This document shows, in pieces, positions 17,386-25,970 of a stretch of 64,000 bases of DNA. The first letter of the stretch is position 1. Every line of letters starts with the position of its first letter. Location of the stretch: positions 119,794-183,793 of the forward strand of contig NZ_JAKREW010000008.1 of NCBI RefSeq assembly GCF_022347545.1, in the 5' to 3' direction. The DNA is from Terribium retamae. GTDB lineage: Bacteria > Pseudomonadota > Alphaproteobacteria > Rhizobiales > Rhizobiaceae. Under the pieces are notes generated by a model. It did not search any database. It was not told the origin of the DNA and saw only the letters and a program-made list of their open reading frames with translations. A program made the translations under genes and the position numbers.

Positions 17386-17411
17386 GTCCTGGATGTAGCC
17401 ATATCCAGGAC
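17386..17411 (+). other. Perfect 9-bp hairpin after cobW
   Basis: GTCCTGGAT (17386-17394) and ATCCAGGAC (17403-17411) form a stem with an 8-nt loop nine bases after the cobW stop. There is no T-run, so it may stabilise the mRNA end rather than terminate. Confidence 0.4.
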
Positions 17412-17557
17412 GCTGGAATCGCCGGTTCGGCCCATCAGGGCCGCGTGGCTTTCGCGCCAACGGGCGCGGCGCGCAGTCGCGCGCTCCAGCGGTCTGTCGG
17501 TGTGACCGTTGGCATAAGACGCCGCACTTTTCTTGCCTGCACCGGCAAGGTCGAGTA

Positions 17558-17596
17558 AGCCCCTCACCGGCTTTCAGCTGATGAGGGGCTGTTTTT
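17558..17596 (+). terminator. Rho-independent terminator between cobW and the WD40 gene
   Basis: AGCCCCTCA (17558-17566) pairs with TGAGGGGCT (17582-17590), followed by GTTTTT. It lies 39 bases before the WD40 start, so read-through from cobW to the WD40 gene may be partial or absent. Confidence 0.7.
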
Positions 17597-17634
17597 GATG
17601 GCCTGTCCGAAATATCGCATGGAATTTCTGCCCG

Positions 17635-18609
17635 ATGCCCACAGTCGCCCCGCTTGATATCGACGGTCATTGCGTCGCCGCCGTTTTCCTCAGCGACGTA
17701 CCGCATTTCGCCTTTGCCGATGGCGCGGTGCACAGGCTGGACAATGGCCACAAGACCGTTCAAGCCAATGATGGCCTGCTGGCAGCTGTCTATGATCAGG
17801 CAAACGAGCGGCTGATCACCGGTGGTGAGGACGGCAAGGTTTTCTCGGTCAAGCCGGAAGGCGTTGTCGAGGAACTGGCCGCAGCCGGCCGCAAGTGGAT
17901 CAGCGCTGTCGCCGCCGGTCCACAGGAAGCGATAGCCTATGGCGCCGGCAAGAGCGCTTTCGTCCGTTTCAAGGATGGCAAGGTAAAGGAATTCCAGCAT
18001 CCCCGCACCGTCGAAGGCTTGGCCTTCGCACCGCGCGGCATGCGCATCGCCGTTGCCCGCTACAACGGCGCCACGCTGCATTTCCCGGCCACCGACGGCA
18101 AGCCGACGGAACTGGAATGGGCCGGTGCGCATACCGGTGTGACATTCTCGCCCGATGGCAATTTCCTGGTCACCACCATGCAGGAAAATGCCCTGCATGG
18201 CTGGAAACTGGCCGATGCCAAACATATGCGCATGTCCGGCTATCCCGCCAAGGTAAAGAGCCTCTCATGGAGCGCACGTGGTAAGTGGCTGGCCAGTTCC
18301 GGCGCACCGGCGGCGATCGTCTGGCCCTTCCAGGCCAAGGACGGGCCAATGGGCAAGGCGCCGCTGGAACTCGGCACACGCGGCAACACCATGGTCACCT
18401 GTGTCGCCTGCCATCCGAGCGAAGAGGTCGTTGCGATCGGCTACGAAGACGGCATGGTCATAGCGGCCCGCTTCCAGGACGCCAAGGAAGTCATGCTGCG
18501 CCGCCCCGGCAAGGGCGCCATCACCGCCCTGACCTGGGATAAAGCCGAGCGCCGGCTGGCCTTCGGCAGTGCCGTGGGTGATTGCGGCATCATCGACATC
18601 ACTGCCTGA
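17635..18609 (+). CDS. WD40-repeat protein (cytoplasmic beta-propeller)
   Basis: 324 residues without a signal peptide. Repeats of about 40 residues can be seen, for example YDQANERLITGGEDGKVFSV, GVTFSPDGNFLVTTMQENAL, LSWSARGKWLASSGAPAAIV and LTWDKAERRLAFGSAVGDCG, enough for a seven-bladed propeller. Acts as a binding scaffold; no catalytic residues are seen. Position after the metallochaperone gene suggests a role in metal homeostasis, but a terminator lies between them. It ends two bases from the convergent membrane-protein gene. Confidence 0.8.
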   Translation: MPTVAPLDIDGHCVAAVFLSDVPHFAFADGAVHRLDNGHKTVQANDGLLAAVYDQANERLITGGEDGKVFSVKPEGVVEELAAAGRKWISAVAAGPQEAIAYGAGKSAFVRFKDGKVKEFQHPRTVEGLAFAPRGMRIAVARYNGATLHFPATDGKPTELEWAGAHTGVTFSPDGNFLVTTMQENALHGWKLADAKHMRMSGYPAKVKSLSWSARGKWLASSGAPAAIVWPFQAKDGPMGKAPLELGTRGNTMVTCVACHPSEEVVAIGYEDGMVIAARFQDAKEVMLRRPGKGAITALTWDKAERRLAFGSAVGDCGIIDITA

Positions 18610-18611
18610 TC

Positions 18612-19058
18612 TTACGCAGCACGTGAGCTGCTTCTGCAACGCAGCGCAATCCCGTCACGCATGTTGAGCGACAGCAGGATGATGTTTGTCGCTCCAGCCG
18701 CGAGTTCGAGCGCCTGCACGGCGACGAAGGCAGCATCAAAACGGCCCAGCTCCGCCCAGTTTGCAAGCATGTAGGCAGATGGCAACAGGAGCAGCAGGCC
18801 GTTGGCGGCGATGAACCGCATGCGGCGCTTCTTACGCTGGACGATGGGGGTCCTCCAGCCTTTGCCCAGCGAAAAACCGGAAGCTCCGGCCAAGGCCATG
18901 GCCGGAATGAGCACAAGCATACCGGTCAGTATGCCCGATTTCACGGCTGCCACAGCAGCCAAGTTGCCAGATAATTCAGCTGCCACCGTTGAAAGCCAGA
19001 AACAGGCAACGGTCATCAGCGCGACGGCACCAGCCGTCGCGTGGATCTTCGCTTTCAT
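18612..19058 (-). CDS. Small integral membrane protein in a MarR divergon
   Basis: 148 residues with about four hydrophobic helices (residues 10-30, 40-62, 80-100 and 110-132) joined by a basic loop QRKKRRMRF. I do not recognise the family. It is divergent from a MarR regulator with tandem palindromes in between, directly covering its promoter. This arrangement suggests repression by that MarR protein and release by a small molecule or stress. Confidence 0.65.
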   Translation of the reverse strand: MKAKIHATAGAVALMTVACFWLSTVAAELSGNLAAVAAVKSGILTGMLVLIPAMALAGASGFSLGKGWRTPIVQRKKRRMRFIAANGLLLLLPSAYMLANWAELGRFDAAFVAVQALELAAGATNIILLSLNMRDGIALRCRSSSRAA

Positions 19059-19076
19059 TGCGATCTCCCGATTTGA

Positions 19077-19110
19077 ATAGCATGCTATATATCATTGCAT
19101 AGCATGCTAT
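19077..19110. promoter_or_regulatory. Two identical 12-bp palindromes, MarR operator
   Basis: ATAGCATGCTAT occurs at 19077-19088 and 19099-19110, start to start 22 bases (two helical turns), with a shortened copy ATAGCTAT at 19114-19121. They fill the gap between the membrane-protein and MarR start codons, so one regulator bound here would control both genes. Confidence 0.8.
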
Positions 19111-19130
19111 TCAATAGCTATTCCTAGACC

Positions 19131-19562
19131 ATGAGATTCCAGAAAGAACGCTCGGCCGGCTTCCTGGCCAATCAGATGGCACGCCTGTTCGCCAAGGGCC
19201 TACAAAAGCGCATCAGCCCGCTGGGGTTGGCGCCGGCGCAATTCATGACTTTGCTCGCGCTCTGGGACGAGGACGGATTAACCCAGAGCGAACTGGTGCG
19301 TCGCCTCGACGTCGAGCAGGCGACGATGGCCAACACGCTGACGCGCATGGAACGCGACGGGCTGATTGAAAGGCGGTCGAACCCGAGCGATGGCCGCTCG
19401 CAATCCGTTCATCTTACGGAAAAATCAAAAGCGCTGCAGGCCCCTGCCATTGCAGAGGCTCGTGCTCAGAATGCAACCGCCTTGGCCGATTTCAGCGATG
19501 AGGAAAGGGAGATTTTCCTGGTGCTGATGCGCCGCGCCATCGCGGCCATGCACGGCAACTAA
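19131..19562 (+). CDS. MarR-family transcriptional regulator
   Basis: 143 residues. HTH region LTQSELVRRLDVEQATMANTL and wing RSNPSDGRSQSVHLTEKSKA are typical of MarR. Divergent from a small membrane protein; the intervening DNA carries two perfect palindromes, so it probably represses both promoters. Confidence 0.88.
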   Translation: MRFQKERSAGFLANQMARLFAKGLQKRISPLGLAPAQFMTLLALWDEDGLTQSELVRRLDVEQATMANTLTRMERDGLIERRSNPSDGRSQSVHLTEKSKALQAPAIAEARAQNATALADFSDEEREIFLVLMRRAIAAMHGN

Positions 19563-19695
19563 GCAGCCATCAACAATGCAGTTTTTCTATCCAAATTTGC
19601 AACAAAAGCGCTGAATCAGCACTCTTTTCAACGCAGCCAATTGCGGTCGTCGATCGCATTTGCTTAGAGTGCGTCCGCGCCAACAGGGGGAGTGA

Positions 19696-21078
19696 ATGAG
19701 CATAAGCAAAGGTTCGAGCAACATCATCGGTGGCATTGACGCCAAGCGCATCGCCGAATTGCAAGCAGAAGAGGCAGAGATTTTCCGAAAAGCCCGTCCG
19801 AAATCGCAGGCTCGTACAGGCAACGGCATCGCCGGCTATTTCGACGGTGTACCGATGCACTGGATGACCGACTGGCCGACGCCCTTCCCCATACTGGTCG
19901 AAAGCGCCAGACGCGCCACCATCACCGATGTCGACGGCAACCAGCTGGACGATTTCTGCCTCGGCGACACCGGCTCGATGTTCGGCCATTCGCCGGCGCC
20001 GGTCGCCCGCGCCATCCACAAGCAGGCTGGTCGTGGACTCACCTACATGCTGCCGTCCGAGGATGCACTTGCCGTCGGCACGCTGCTGCAGGAGCTTTTC
20101 GGCCTGCCCTATTGGCAGATCGCCACCACCGCCACGGACGCCAACCGTTTCGCGCTGCGCGTCGCACGCGCCGTCACCGGCCGTGACAAGATCCTCGTCT
20201 TCAATGGCGCCTATCACGGCTCGGTCGACGAGACGATGGTGCGCATGAAAGATGGCAAACCGATCAACCGGCCTGGCCTTGCCGGCGAGTTCCGGGACCT
20301 GACACAGCGCACCAAAATCGTCGAGTTCAACGACCTGACGGCGCTGGAAGCAGCCCTGAAGGCAAAGGACGTGGCCTGCGTCATCACCGAGCCGGTTCTG
20401 ACCAATTCCTGCATGGTGCTGCCGGAACCCGGTTTCCACGAAGCGCTCAGGCGTCTCACCCGCGAGGCGGGGACGCTGCTCTTGATCGACGAGACGCACA
20501 CGATTTCGACTGGTCGCGGCGGCTACACCAAGACCCATGGCCTCGATCCCGATCTGTTCGTGCTCGGCAAGCCGGTGGCTGGCGGCATACCGGCAAGTGT
20601 GTGGGGCATGAGCGAAGACGTGGCCTCGCGTTATGCCGCCTACAACCGCAGCAAGGAGCCCGGCTATTCCGGAATGGGTACGACGCTCTCGGCCAATCCG
20701 CTGCAGTTCGCCACCATGCGCGCCACGCTGGAAGAGGTGATGACTGCGGAAAACTACGCCCATATGGAACGGCTCGCGGGCAAACTCGCGGCGGGGCTGG
20801 CAGCCGCGATAAAACGTCATCGCCTGCCCTGGCATGTCATGCGCGTCGGCGCCCGCATCGAATTCATCTGCGCACCCGGCCCGCTTGGCAATGGCGCGGA
20901 AGCCGAAGGCGCGCATGCACCGGAACTGGAAGCGGCCGTCCATGTCGCGCTGGTCAATCGCGGCGTGCTGATCGCTCCGTTCCACAACATGATGCTTGTC
21001 TCGCCGGTTACAACGGCGGCACAGGTGAAACGGCTGATCGCTGCCTTCACCGATGTTGCCGCCAAGCTCGCCGCATGA
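19696..21078 (+). CDS. Class III PLP-dependent aminotransferase
   Basis: 460 residues. PLP features: YHG at 173-175, the Asp of LLLIDETHTI at 265, and the Schiff-base Lys at about 292 in VLGKPVAGG. Related to omega-amino acid transaminases and glutamate-1-semialdehyde aminomutases. AGGGGGAGTGA before the ATG is a strong ribosome site. The next gene in the same direction is a glutamine-synthetase-like ligase, so a polyamine or omega-amine route is plausible: the ligase gamma-glutamylates the amine or the transaminase removes an amino group. No aldehyde dehydrogenase or gamma-glutamyl hydrolase is beside them, so the substrate remains open. Confidence 0.82.
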   Translation: MSISKGSSNIIGGIDAKRIAELQAEEAEIFRKARPKSQARTGNGIAGYFDGVPMHWMTDWPTPFPILVESARRATITDVDGNQLDDFCLGDTGSMFGHSPAPVARAIHKQAGRGLTYMLPSEDALAVGTLLQELFGLPYWQIATTATDANRFALRVARAVTGRDKILVFNGAYHGSVDETMVRMKDGKPINRPGLAGEFRDLTQRTKIVEFNDLTALEAALKAKDVACVITEPVLTNSCMVLPEPGFHEALRRLTREAGTLLLIDETHTISTGRGGYTKTHGLDPDLFVLGKPVAGGIPASVWGMSEDVASRYAAYNRSKEPGYSGMGTTLSANPLQFATMRATLEEVMTAENYAHMERLAGKLAAGLAAAIKRHRLPWHVMRVGARIEFICAPGPLGNGAEAEGAHAPELEAAVHVALVNRGVLIAPFHNMMLVSPVTTAAQVKRLIAAFTDVAAKLAA

Positions 21079-21093
21079 GACAAGCCACACAAC

Positions 21094-21183
21094 TAGAGCG
21101 TTTCCGTTTTTCACGGAAACGCGGAAACGCTCCAAGTTTTTGTTTTCGCCGCATTCTTGTAACGCCAAGTGATTCCACTTGGC
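21094..21183. repeat. Rhizobiales-type intergenic palindromic repeat
   Basis: TAGAGCGTTTCCG (21094-21106) pairs with CGGAAACGC (21114-21122) and again with GGAAACGCTC (21123-21132), then GCCAAGTG (21164-21171) pairs with CACTTGGC (21176-21183). The TAGAGCGTTTC core recurs at 57923. In this position it can also end or stabilise the aminotransferase transcript. Confidence 0.65.
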
Positions 21184-21214
21184 TACAAAGTGCTCTACCC
21201 TGCAGAGTGCAACC

Positions 21215-22603
21215 ATGACTTCACCTTCCGGCTCGACGCCTGCCGAGGCCACGGCATTCCTTGATGCCCATCCTGAAATCGAAGCCTTCGACATCGTGCT
21301 GACCGACGCCAACGGTGTGGGGCGCGGCAAGATCCTGCGCCGCCATGAACTGGCCGGCGTTTACGAAAGCGGCCGCCATATGCCGATTTCGATCCTCGGC
21401 CTCGACATTACCGGCGAGGATGTCCACGAAACCGGCCTGATCTGGGATTCCGGTGACGGCGACCTGCGCGCCTGGCCGATCCCCGGCACATTGGTGCCGC
21501 TTCACGGCACCAATCCTCCACGCGGCCAGGTCCTGATGGCGATGTACCATCTCGACGGCGAGCCGATGACTTCGGACCCTCGCCATGCTCTGGCCCGCCA
21601 AGTCGAAGCCTTGGCAGCCAAGGGCTTGCATCCGGCCGGCACCTTCGAGCTGGAATTCTTCCTGCTCAGCAACCAGCGTGACGCCGACGGCAAGGTGCAG
21701 CCGGCCAATGCCGTGCTCGACGGGCGCCGCAGCGGCAAGACCGAGGTCTATTCCGTCGACCATCTGCACGGCATGGAGCCGTTGTTCTCCGACATCTACG
21801 CCGCGGCCAAGGCGCAAGGCATCCCGGCCGAAACGGTGATCTCAGAATATGCGCCGGGCCAATACGAGCTGACGCTGAACTACCGCAAGGACGTGATGCG
21901 CGCCGCCGACGATCTCATCATGCTGAAGCGGATCGTGCGCATGCAGGCCCGCCGCCATGGCGTCACCGCCTGTTTCATGGCCAAGCCGATCGAAAAATAT
22001 GCCGGCTCCGGCATGCATTTCCATGTCTCTTTGCTGGATGGCGCCGGCAAGAATGTCTTCACCGAGGCAACACCTGGCACATGGTCGCCCCTGCTGCTCA
22101 ACGCACTCGGCGGGCTCGCCGAGACGATGGCTGAATCCATGCTGGTGTTCGCCCCGCACGCCAATTCCTGGCGCCGGTTCGTTTCACAATCCTACGCCCC
22201 GGTCGCCCCGACATGGGGCGTCAACAACCGCTCGGTGGCCTTGCGAGTGCCCGCCGGCAATGCCAAGAACCGGCGCATCGAACACCGGCCTTCTGGGGTC
22301 GACGCCAACCCCTATCTGGTCGCCGCAACCATTCTGGCAGGGGTTGCCAAGGGGCTTGATGAAAAACTCGATCCCGGCCCGGAGGTCACCGGTAACGGCT
22401 ATGAAGCCGCAGGCGAGGCCAAAACCAAGATGCCCATTGACTGGCGGGCCGCGATCGACGCCGCACGCGGCTCATCCTTTCTGAGCACAGCGCTCGGACC
22501 GGATCTGCACAAGACATTCGTCGAGATCAAATGGGCTGAATATCTGCGCGTCGCCCGTACGGTCAGCGAGTTGGACTATCATCTCTACCTGCATGAGGTG
22601 TAG
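21215..22603 (+). CDS. Glutamine synthetase-like ligase (gamma-glutamylpolyamine synthetase family)
   Basis: 462 residues from ATG 21215. GS catalytic-domain signatures are GTFELEFFLLSN, EYAPGQYELTLNY, GSGMHFHVSLLD and NNRSVALRVPAGNAKNRRIE. It lacks the adenylylation-loop Tyr region of GlnA and has the size of PuuA-type enzymes that attach glutamate to putrescine or other amines using ATP. It follows the aminotransferase after 136 bases that contain an intergenic repeat and ends convergently with glycerate kinase. Amine substrate unknown. Confidence 0.83.
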   Translation: MTSPSGSTPAEATAFLDAHPEIEAFDIVLTDANGVGRGKILRRHELAGVYESGRHMPISILGLDITGEDVHETGLIWDSGDGDLRAWPIPGTLVPLHGTNPPRGQVLMAMYHLDGEPMTSDPRHALARQVEALAAKGLHPAGTFELEFFLLSNQRDADGKVQPANAVLDGRRSGKTEVYSVDHLHGMEPLFSDIYAAAKAQGIPAETVISEYAPGQYELTLNYRKDVMRAADDLIMLKRIVRMQARRHGVTACFMAKPIEKYAGSGMHFHVSLLDGAGKNVFTEATPGTWSPLLLNALGGLAETMAESMLVFAPHANSWRRFVSQSYAPVAPTWGVNNRSVALRVPAGNAKNRRIEHRPSGVDANPYLVAATILAGVAKGLDEKLDPGPEVTGNGYEAAGEAKTKMPIDWRAAIDAARGSSFLSTALGPDLHKTFVEIKWAEYLRVARTVSELDYHLYLHEV

Positions 22604-22626
22604 GCACCTCTGCAGTGGCCTCGCAG

Positions 22627-23889
22627 CTAGCGCACCAGGATCGCCCTGAGGTCATTGACATTCGTGCCGGTCGGCCCCGGCACGAAAAGGTCGTTCACCG
22701 CGTTGAAGGCTGTCCAGGCATTGTTGCCGGCGAGCATCGCCTTGGCGTCCACATCGGCCTCTCGCAGGCGTGTCACGCTCGAGCCGTTGCAAAACGCCCC
22801 TGCATTGTCCTCCGACCCGTCGATGCCGTCGGTGTCGGCTGCCAGAGCATCGATGCCTTCGACGCCATCGATGCCAATGGCAAAGGCAAGCAGGAACTCC
22901 GAATTGCGGCCGCCCTTGCCTTTGGCGCGCAAAGTCACCGTGGTTTCACCGCCGGACAGGATCAGCACCGGTTTCTTGAAAGGCCGATCCCGCGTGGCAA
23001 CTTCGCGGGCGATCGCGGCATGCACCGAACCCACTTCACGCGCCTCGCCCTCCAGCGCATCGGACAGGATCACGGCTTCGACGCCCTGGCGCTTCGCTTC
23101 CGATGCCGCCGCTTCAAGCGAGACGGCGGCAGAGGCGATGACATGCACCTCGTTGCGGGCGAACTTCGCATCATCCGGACGCGGCGCTTCAGAAGCCTGG
23201 GAGTTGATGTGCGCCATCACAGCATCCGGAAGCTTCATGCCGTAAGCTGCGATGGCAGCGAGCGCATCGGCGCGGCTGGCCGCGTCTGGAACGGTGGGCC
23301 CTGAAGCAACAAGCGCAGGATTGTCGCCAGGAATGTCGGAAACGATCAGCGACACCACCTTGGCCGGCCATGCGGCAGCGGCAAGGCGCCCGCCCTTGAT
23401 GGTGGAGACATGCTTGCGGATCGTGTTCATGGCCGAGATCGGTGCGCCGGAAGCAAGCAGCGCCTCGTTGACGGCGATCTCGTCAGCCAGCGTCAGACTG
23501 CCAGCCGGCGCCGGCAACAGCGCGGAGCCACCGCCGCAGACCAACGCGACGACGAGGTCGTCCTCGCTCAGACCTGAGACGATTTCCTGCAAGCGTTTCG
23601 CAGCAGCAAGACCGGCAGCGTCGGGAACCGGATGAGCGGCCTCGACCACCTCCAACTGTTTGGTCGGCGCACCGTAGCCGTAACGTGTGACGATCAGCCC
23701 TTCGATCGGTCCGTCCCACACTTTCTCGAAGGCTGCCGCCATCTGGGCCGAACCCTTACCCGCGCCGATGACGATGGTGCGACCTTTGGGTTTTGCCGGC
23801 AGATGCTTGCGGATCGTCAGCTCAGGGTCCGCCGCGGCCACGGCAGCCTCGAAGATCGAGGTGAGGAAAGCCTTCGGATCGAGGGTCAT
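22627..23889 (-). CDS. gckA: Glycerate 2-kinase (GckA/TtuD, MOFRL family)
   Basis: 420 residues. N-terminal DUF4147 domain with TIVIGAGKGSAQMAAAFE and VCGGGSALLPAPAG, C-terminal MOFRL domain with LSGGETTVTLRAKGKGGRNS. Phosphorylates D-glycerate to 2-phosphoglycerate, feeding glyoxylate-derived glycerate into central metabolism. Last gene of a group running guaD, UPF0303, gckA; because purine breakdown gives glyoxylate, the kinase fits as the final assimilation step, though glyoxylate carboligase and tartronate semialdehyde reductase are not in the window. Confidence 0.88.
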   Translation of the reverse strand: MTLDPKAFLTSIFEAAVAAADPELTIRKHLPAKPKGRTIVIGAGKGSAQMAAAFEKVWDGPIEGLIVTRYGYGAPTKQLEVVEAAHPVPDAAGLAAAKRLQEIVSGLSEDDLVVALVCGGGSALLPAPAGSLTLADEIAVNEALLASGAPISAMNTIRKHVSTIKGGRLAAAAWPAKVVSLIVSDIPGDNPALVASGPTVPDAASRADALAAIAAYGMKLPDAVMAHINSQASEAPRPDDAKFARNEVHVIASAAVSLEAAASEAKRQGVEAVILSDALEGEAREVGSVHAAIAREVATRDRPFKKPVLILSGGETTVTLRAKGKGGRNSEFLLAFAIGIDGVEGIDALAADTDGIDGSEDNAGAFCNGSSVTRLREADVDAKAMLAGNNAWTAFNAVNDLFVPGPTGTNVNDLRAILVR

Positions 23890-23923
23890 GGAGAAGCCTT
23901 GTGTTTAGCGGCGGATGAGGACG

Positions 23924-24427
23924 TCAATCGCCAGAAGGCGGCAGAGCGAGCTTGGCACGATCGGCACCGAGATGGACGCACAAGGCGTCGACCACGACAT
24001 TGTGGTCCTCACGTTCCGGCAATCCGGAAACGGCGATCACGCCGATGACGCCGGCGCCCTTGACGGTGACCGGAAAGCCGCCGCCGGCAAGGACATACTC
24101 CGAGATATCCAGCCCCTCGCCGACCTTGAAGGTGCGGTCGGGACGCTGTTGCTCCAAGACCATGCGGTAGGTGCTGCGCAGATAGCGCTTCACGACATTG
24201 ATCTTGCGCCTCGCCCAATCGGGATTGGAAGCGTTCGAGCCAGGCATGGCAGCATAAAACAGGGGCCGGTCGAAAGTACGGATGTCGACGATGATCGGCA
24301 GGTCTTCCCTCAGCGCCCGCCCACGAATCGCATTGCCGATCTCGAATGCGGCAGCTTCGTCGAACCTCTCAAAGACGAGCGTCGCCTCCTGACGCTTGAT
24401 CGTCTCGATATCCTCACTCGCGGCCAT
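23924..24427 (-). CDS. UPF0303 / heme-degrading-domain protein
   Basis: 167 residues from ATG 24427, chosen because GGGAGGA stands four bases before it; a longer frame to 24487 is possible. Segments FERFDEAAAFEIGNAI, DIRTFDRPLFYAAMPG and GGGFPVTVKGAGVIGVIAVS match the UPF0303 (YBR137W, GlcG/HbpS-like) family. Its biochemical role is not settled; related folds bind heme or cobalamin. It is set 67 bases after guaD and 34 bases before gckA, suggesting co-transcription with purine catabolism. Confidence 0.8.
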   Translation of the reverse strand: MAASEDIETIKRQEATLVFERFDEAAAFEIGNAIRGRALREDLPIIVDIRTFDRPLFYAAMPGSNASNPDWARRKINVVKRYLRSTYRMVLEQQRPDRTFKVGEGLDISEYVLAGGGFPVTVKGAGVIGVIAVSGLPEREDHNVVVDALCVHLGADRAKLALPPSGD

Positions 24428-24494
24428 GCTTCCTCCCAGAAAACACGTATGTCCATCCGCGTTTACGGCAAACTGCCCTTGGGTCAAGGGCAGA

Positions 24495-25817
24495 TCAGGA
24501 ATTCGCTACCAATAGCTCGCTCTTGGCCGGCTTTCCGGCGACATAAACCTCGCGCACGACACGGTCATCGCCGACCGTCTGCAGCAGGAACAGTTCCTCG
24601 GCCAATGAATTGATGCGTTCCGATCTCAGCTGCAGCAGCGGCGTTGCCTGGCTGTCGAGCACCACGATATCGGCGTCGGTTCCAGCTTCCAGCGTACCGA
24701 CACGATCGGACACCGACAACGCTTCGGCATTGCCGCGGGTCAGTTGCCAGAAGGACTGGAACGGATTGAGCTTTTCACCTTGCAGGGCGATCACCTTATA
24801 GGCCTCGTCCATCGTACGCAGCATCGAATAGTTGGTGCCGCCGCCAACGTCGGTCGCCGTCGAAATGCGCAGCGGCTTTTCGCGGCTGCGATAGCGCTGG
24901 TAGTCGAACAAGCCGGAGCCAAGGAAAAGGTTCGAAGTCGGACAGAAGACAGCCACCGCGCCAGCGTCCGACAGCGCATCAGCCTCGCGCTCGGAGAGGT
25001 GGATACAATGGCCGAGGAGTGTCTTGTGCCCCATCAAGCCATAATGTTCGTAAATATGGGTGTAGTCCTTCGACCAGGGATAGAGTTCCTGGGTAAAGGC
25101 GATCTCGGCATGGTTCTCCGAGAGATGCGTCTGGATATGCAGGTCGGGATGCTCTCGGGCGAGTGCCTGCGCCATTTCCAGCTGCTCCGGGGTGGAGGTG
25201 ATGGCGAAGCGCGGCGTGATCGCGTAAAGGCCACGACCCTTTCCATGCCAGGCAGCAATCAGCGCCTTGGTGTCGTCGTAGCTCGATTGCGGCGTATCGT
25301 GCACGGCTTCCAGCGCATTGCGGTCCATCATCACCTTGCCGGCGATCACCAGCATGTCGCGATCATAGGCTTCGGCAAAAAAGGCTTCCGCAGACTGCTT
25401 GTGCACCGAACAATAGGCCGCCACCGTCGTCGTGCCTTGGCGGATCATCTCGTCGAGAAACAGCCGGGAAATGCGGCGGCCATGCTGTGCGTTTTCAAAC
25501 TTCGACTCTTCCGGGAACGTGTAGGTGTTCAGCCAGTCGAGCAGTTCGGCGCCATAGCTGGCGATGATCTGCATTTGCGGCATATGCACATGCGCGTCGA
25601 TGAAGCCGGGCAAAAGCAAATGCGGCCGATGATCGATTACCCGCGCGCCGGAACCCGCCCGTGCTGAGATCTCGGCATAAGGACCCGAGGCGACGATCTT
25701 GCCGTTGGCGACGAGAACGGCGCCATCTTCCTCATAGACATAGGCCGAACGATCGTCGATCGTCTCCGGCCATCGGAGAAAAGACAGGGTGCGGCCGCGC
25801 AGGAGTGTTGTGGTCAT
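24495..25817 (-). CDS. guaD: Guanine deaminase
   Basis: 440 residues from ATG 25817. Amidohydrolase metal site: PGFIDAHVHMPQ (HxH), QTHLSENHAEI, LGHCIHLSERE and STATDVGGGTNYSMLRTM. EESKFENAQHGRRISRLFLDE and FCPTSNLFLGSGLF are characteristic of bacterial GuaD. It converts guanine to xanthine, the substrate of the XDH encoded further along. It is downstream of puuD in the same direction, across a 153-base gap in which I see no named motif. Confidence 0.9.
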   Translation of the reverse strand: MTTTLLRGRTLSFLRWPETIDDRSAYVYEEDGAVLVANGKIVASGPYAEISARAGSGARVIDHRPHLLLPGFIDAHVHMPQMQIIASYGAELLDWLNTYTFPEESKFENAQHGRRISRLFLDEMIRQGTTTVAAYCSVHKQSAEAFFAEAYDRDMLVIAGKVMMDRNALEAVHDTPQSSYDDTKALIAAWHGKGRGLYAITPRFAITSTPEQLEMAQALAREHPDLHIQTHLSENHAEIAFTQELYPWSKDYTHIYEHYGLMGHKTLLGHCIHLSEREADALSDAGAVAVFCPTSNLFLGSGLFDYQRYRSREKPLRISTATDVGGGTNYSMLRTMDEAYKVIALQGEKLNPFQSFWQLTRGNAEALSVSDRVGTLEAGTDADIVVLDSQATPLLQLRSERINSLAEELFLLQTVGDDRVVREVYVAGKPAKSELLVANS

Positions 25818-25970
25818 TTCCGCTTCCGTTTCAAATTTCGCTTCGCCATCCGCTTCGCAGACACCTCCGTCCCGAACGAGGAGATGGTATTGCTGCCCGA
25901 GCTTCACCCATCGATCGCCCGAGCAGAGGTGTCAGCGAAACGGATCGAACGGCATTCCCGCCGACGATGC

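Noticed and set aside
19570..21330. 586-residue minus-strand frame opposite the aminotransferase
   Set aside because: Antisense shadow; PLP motifs are all on the plus strand.
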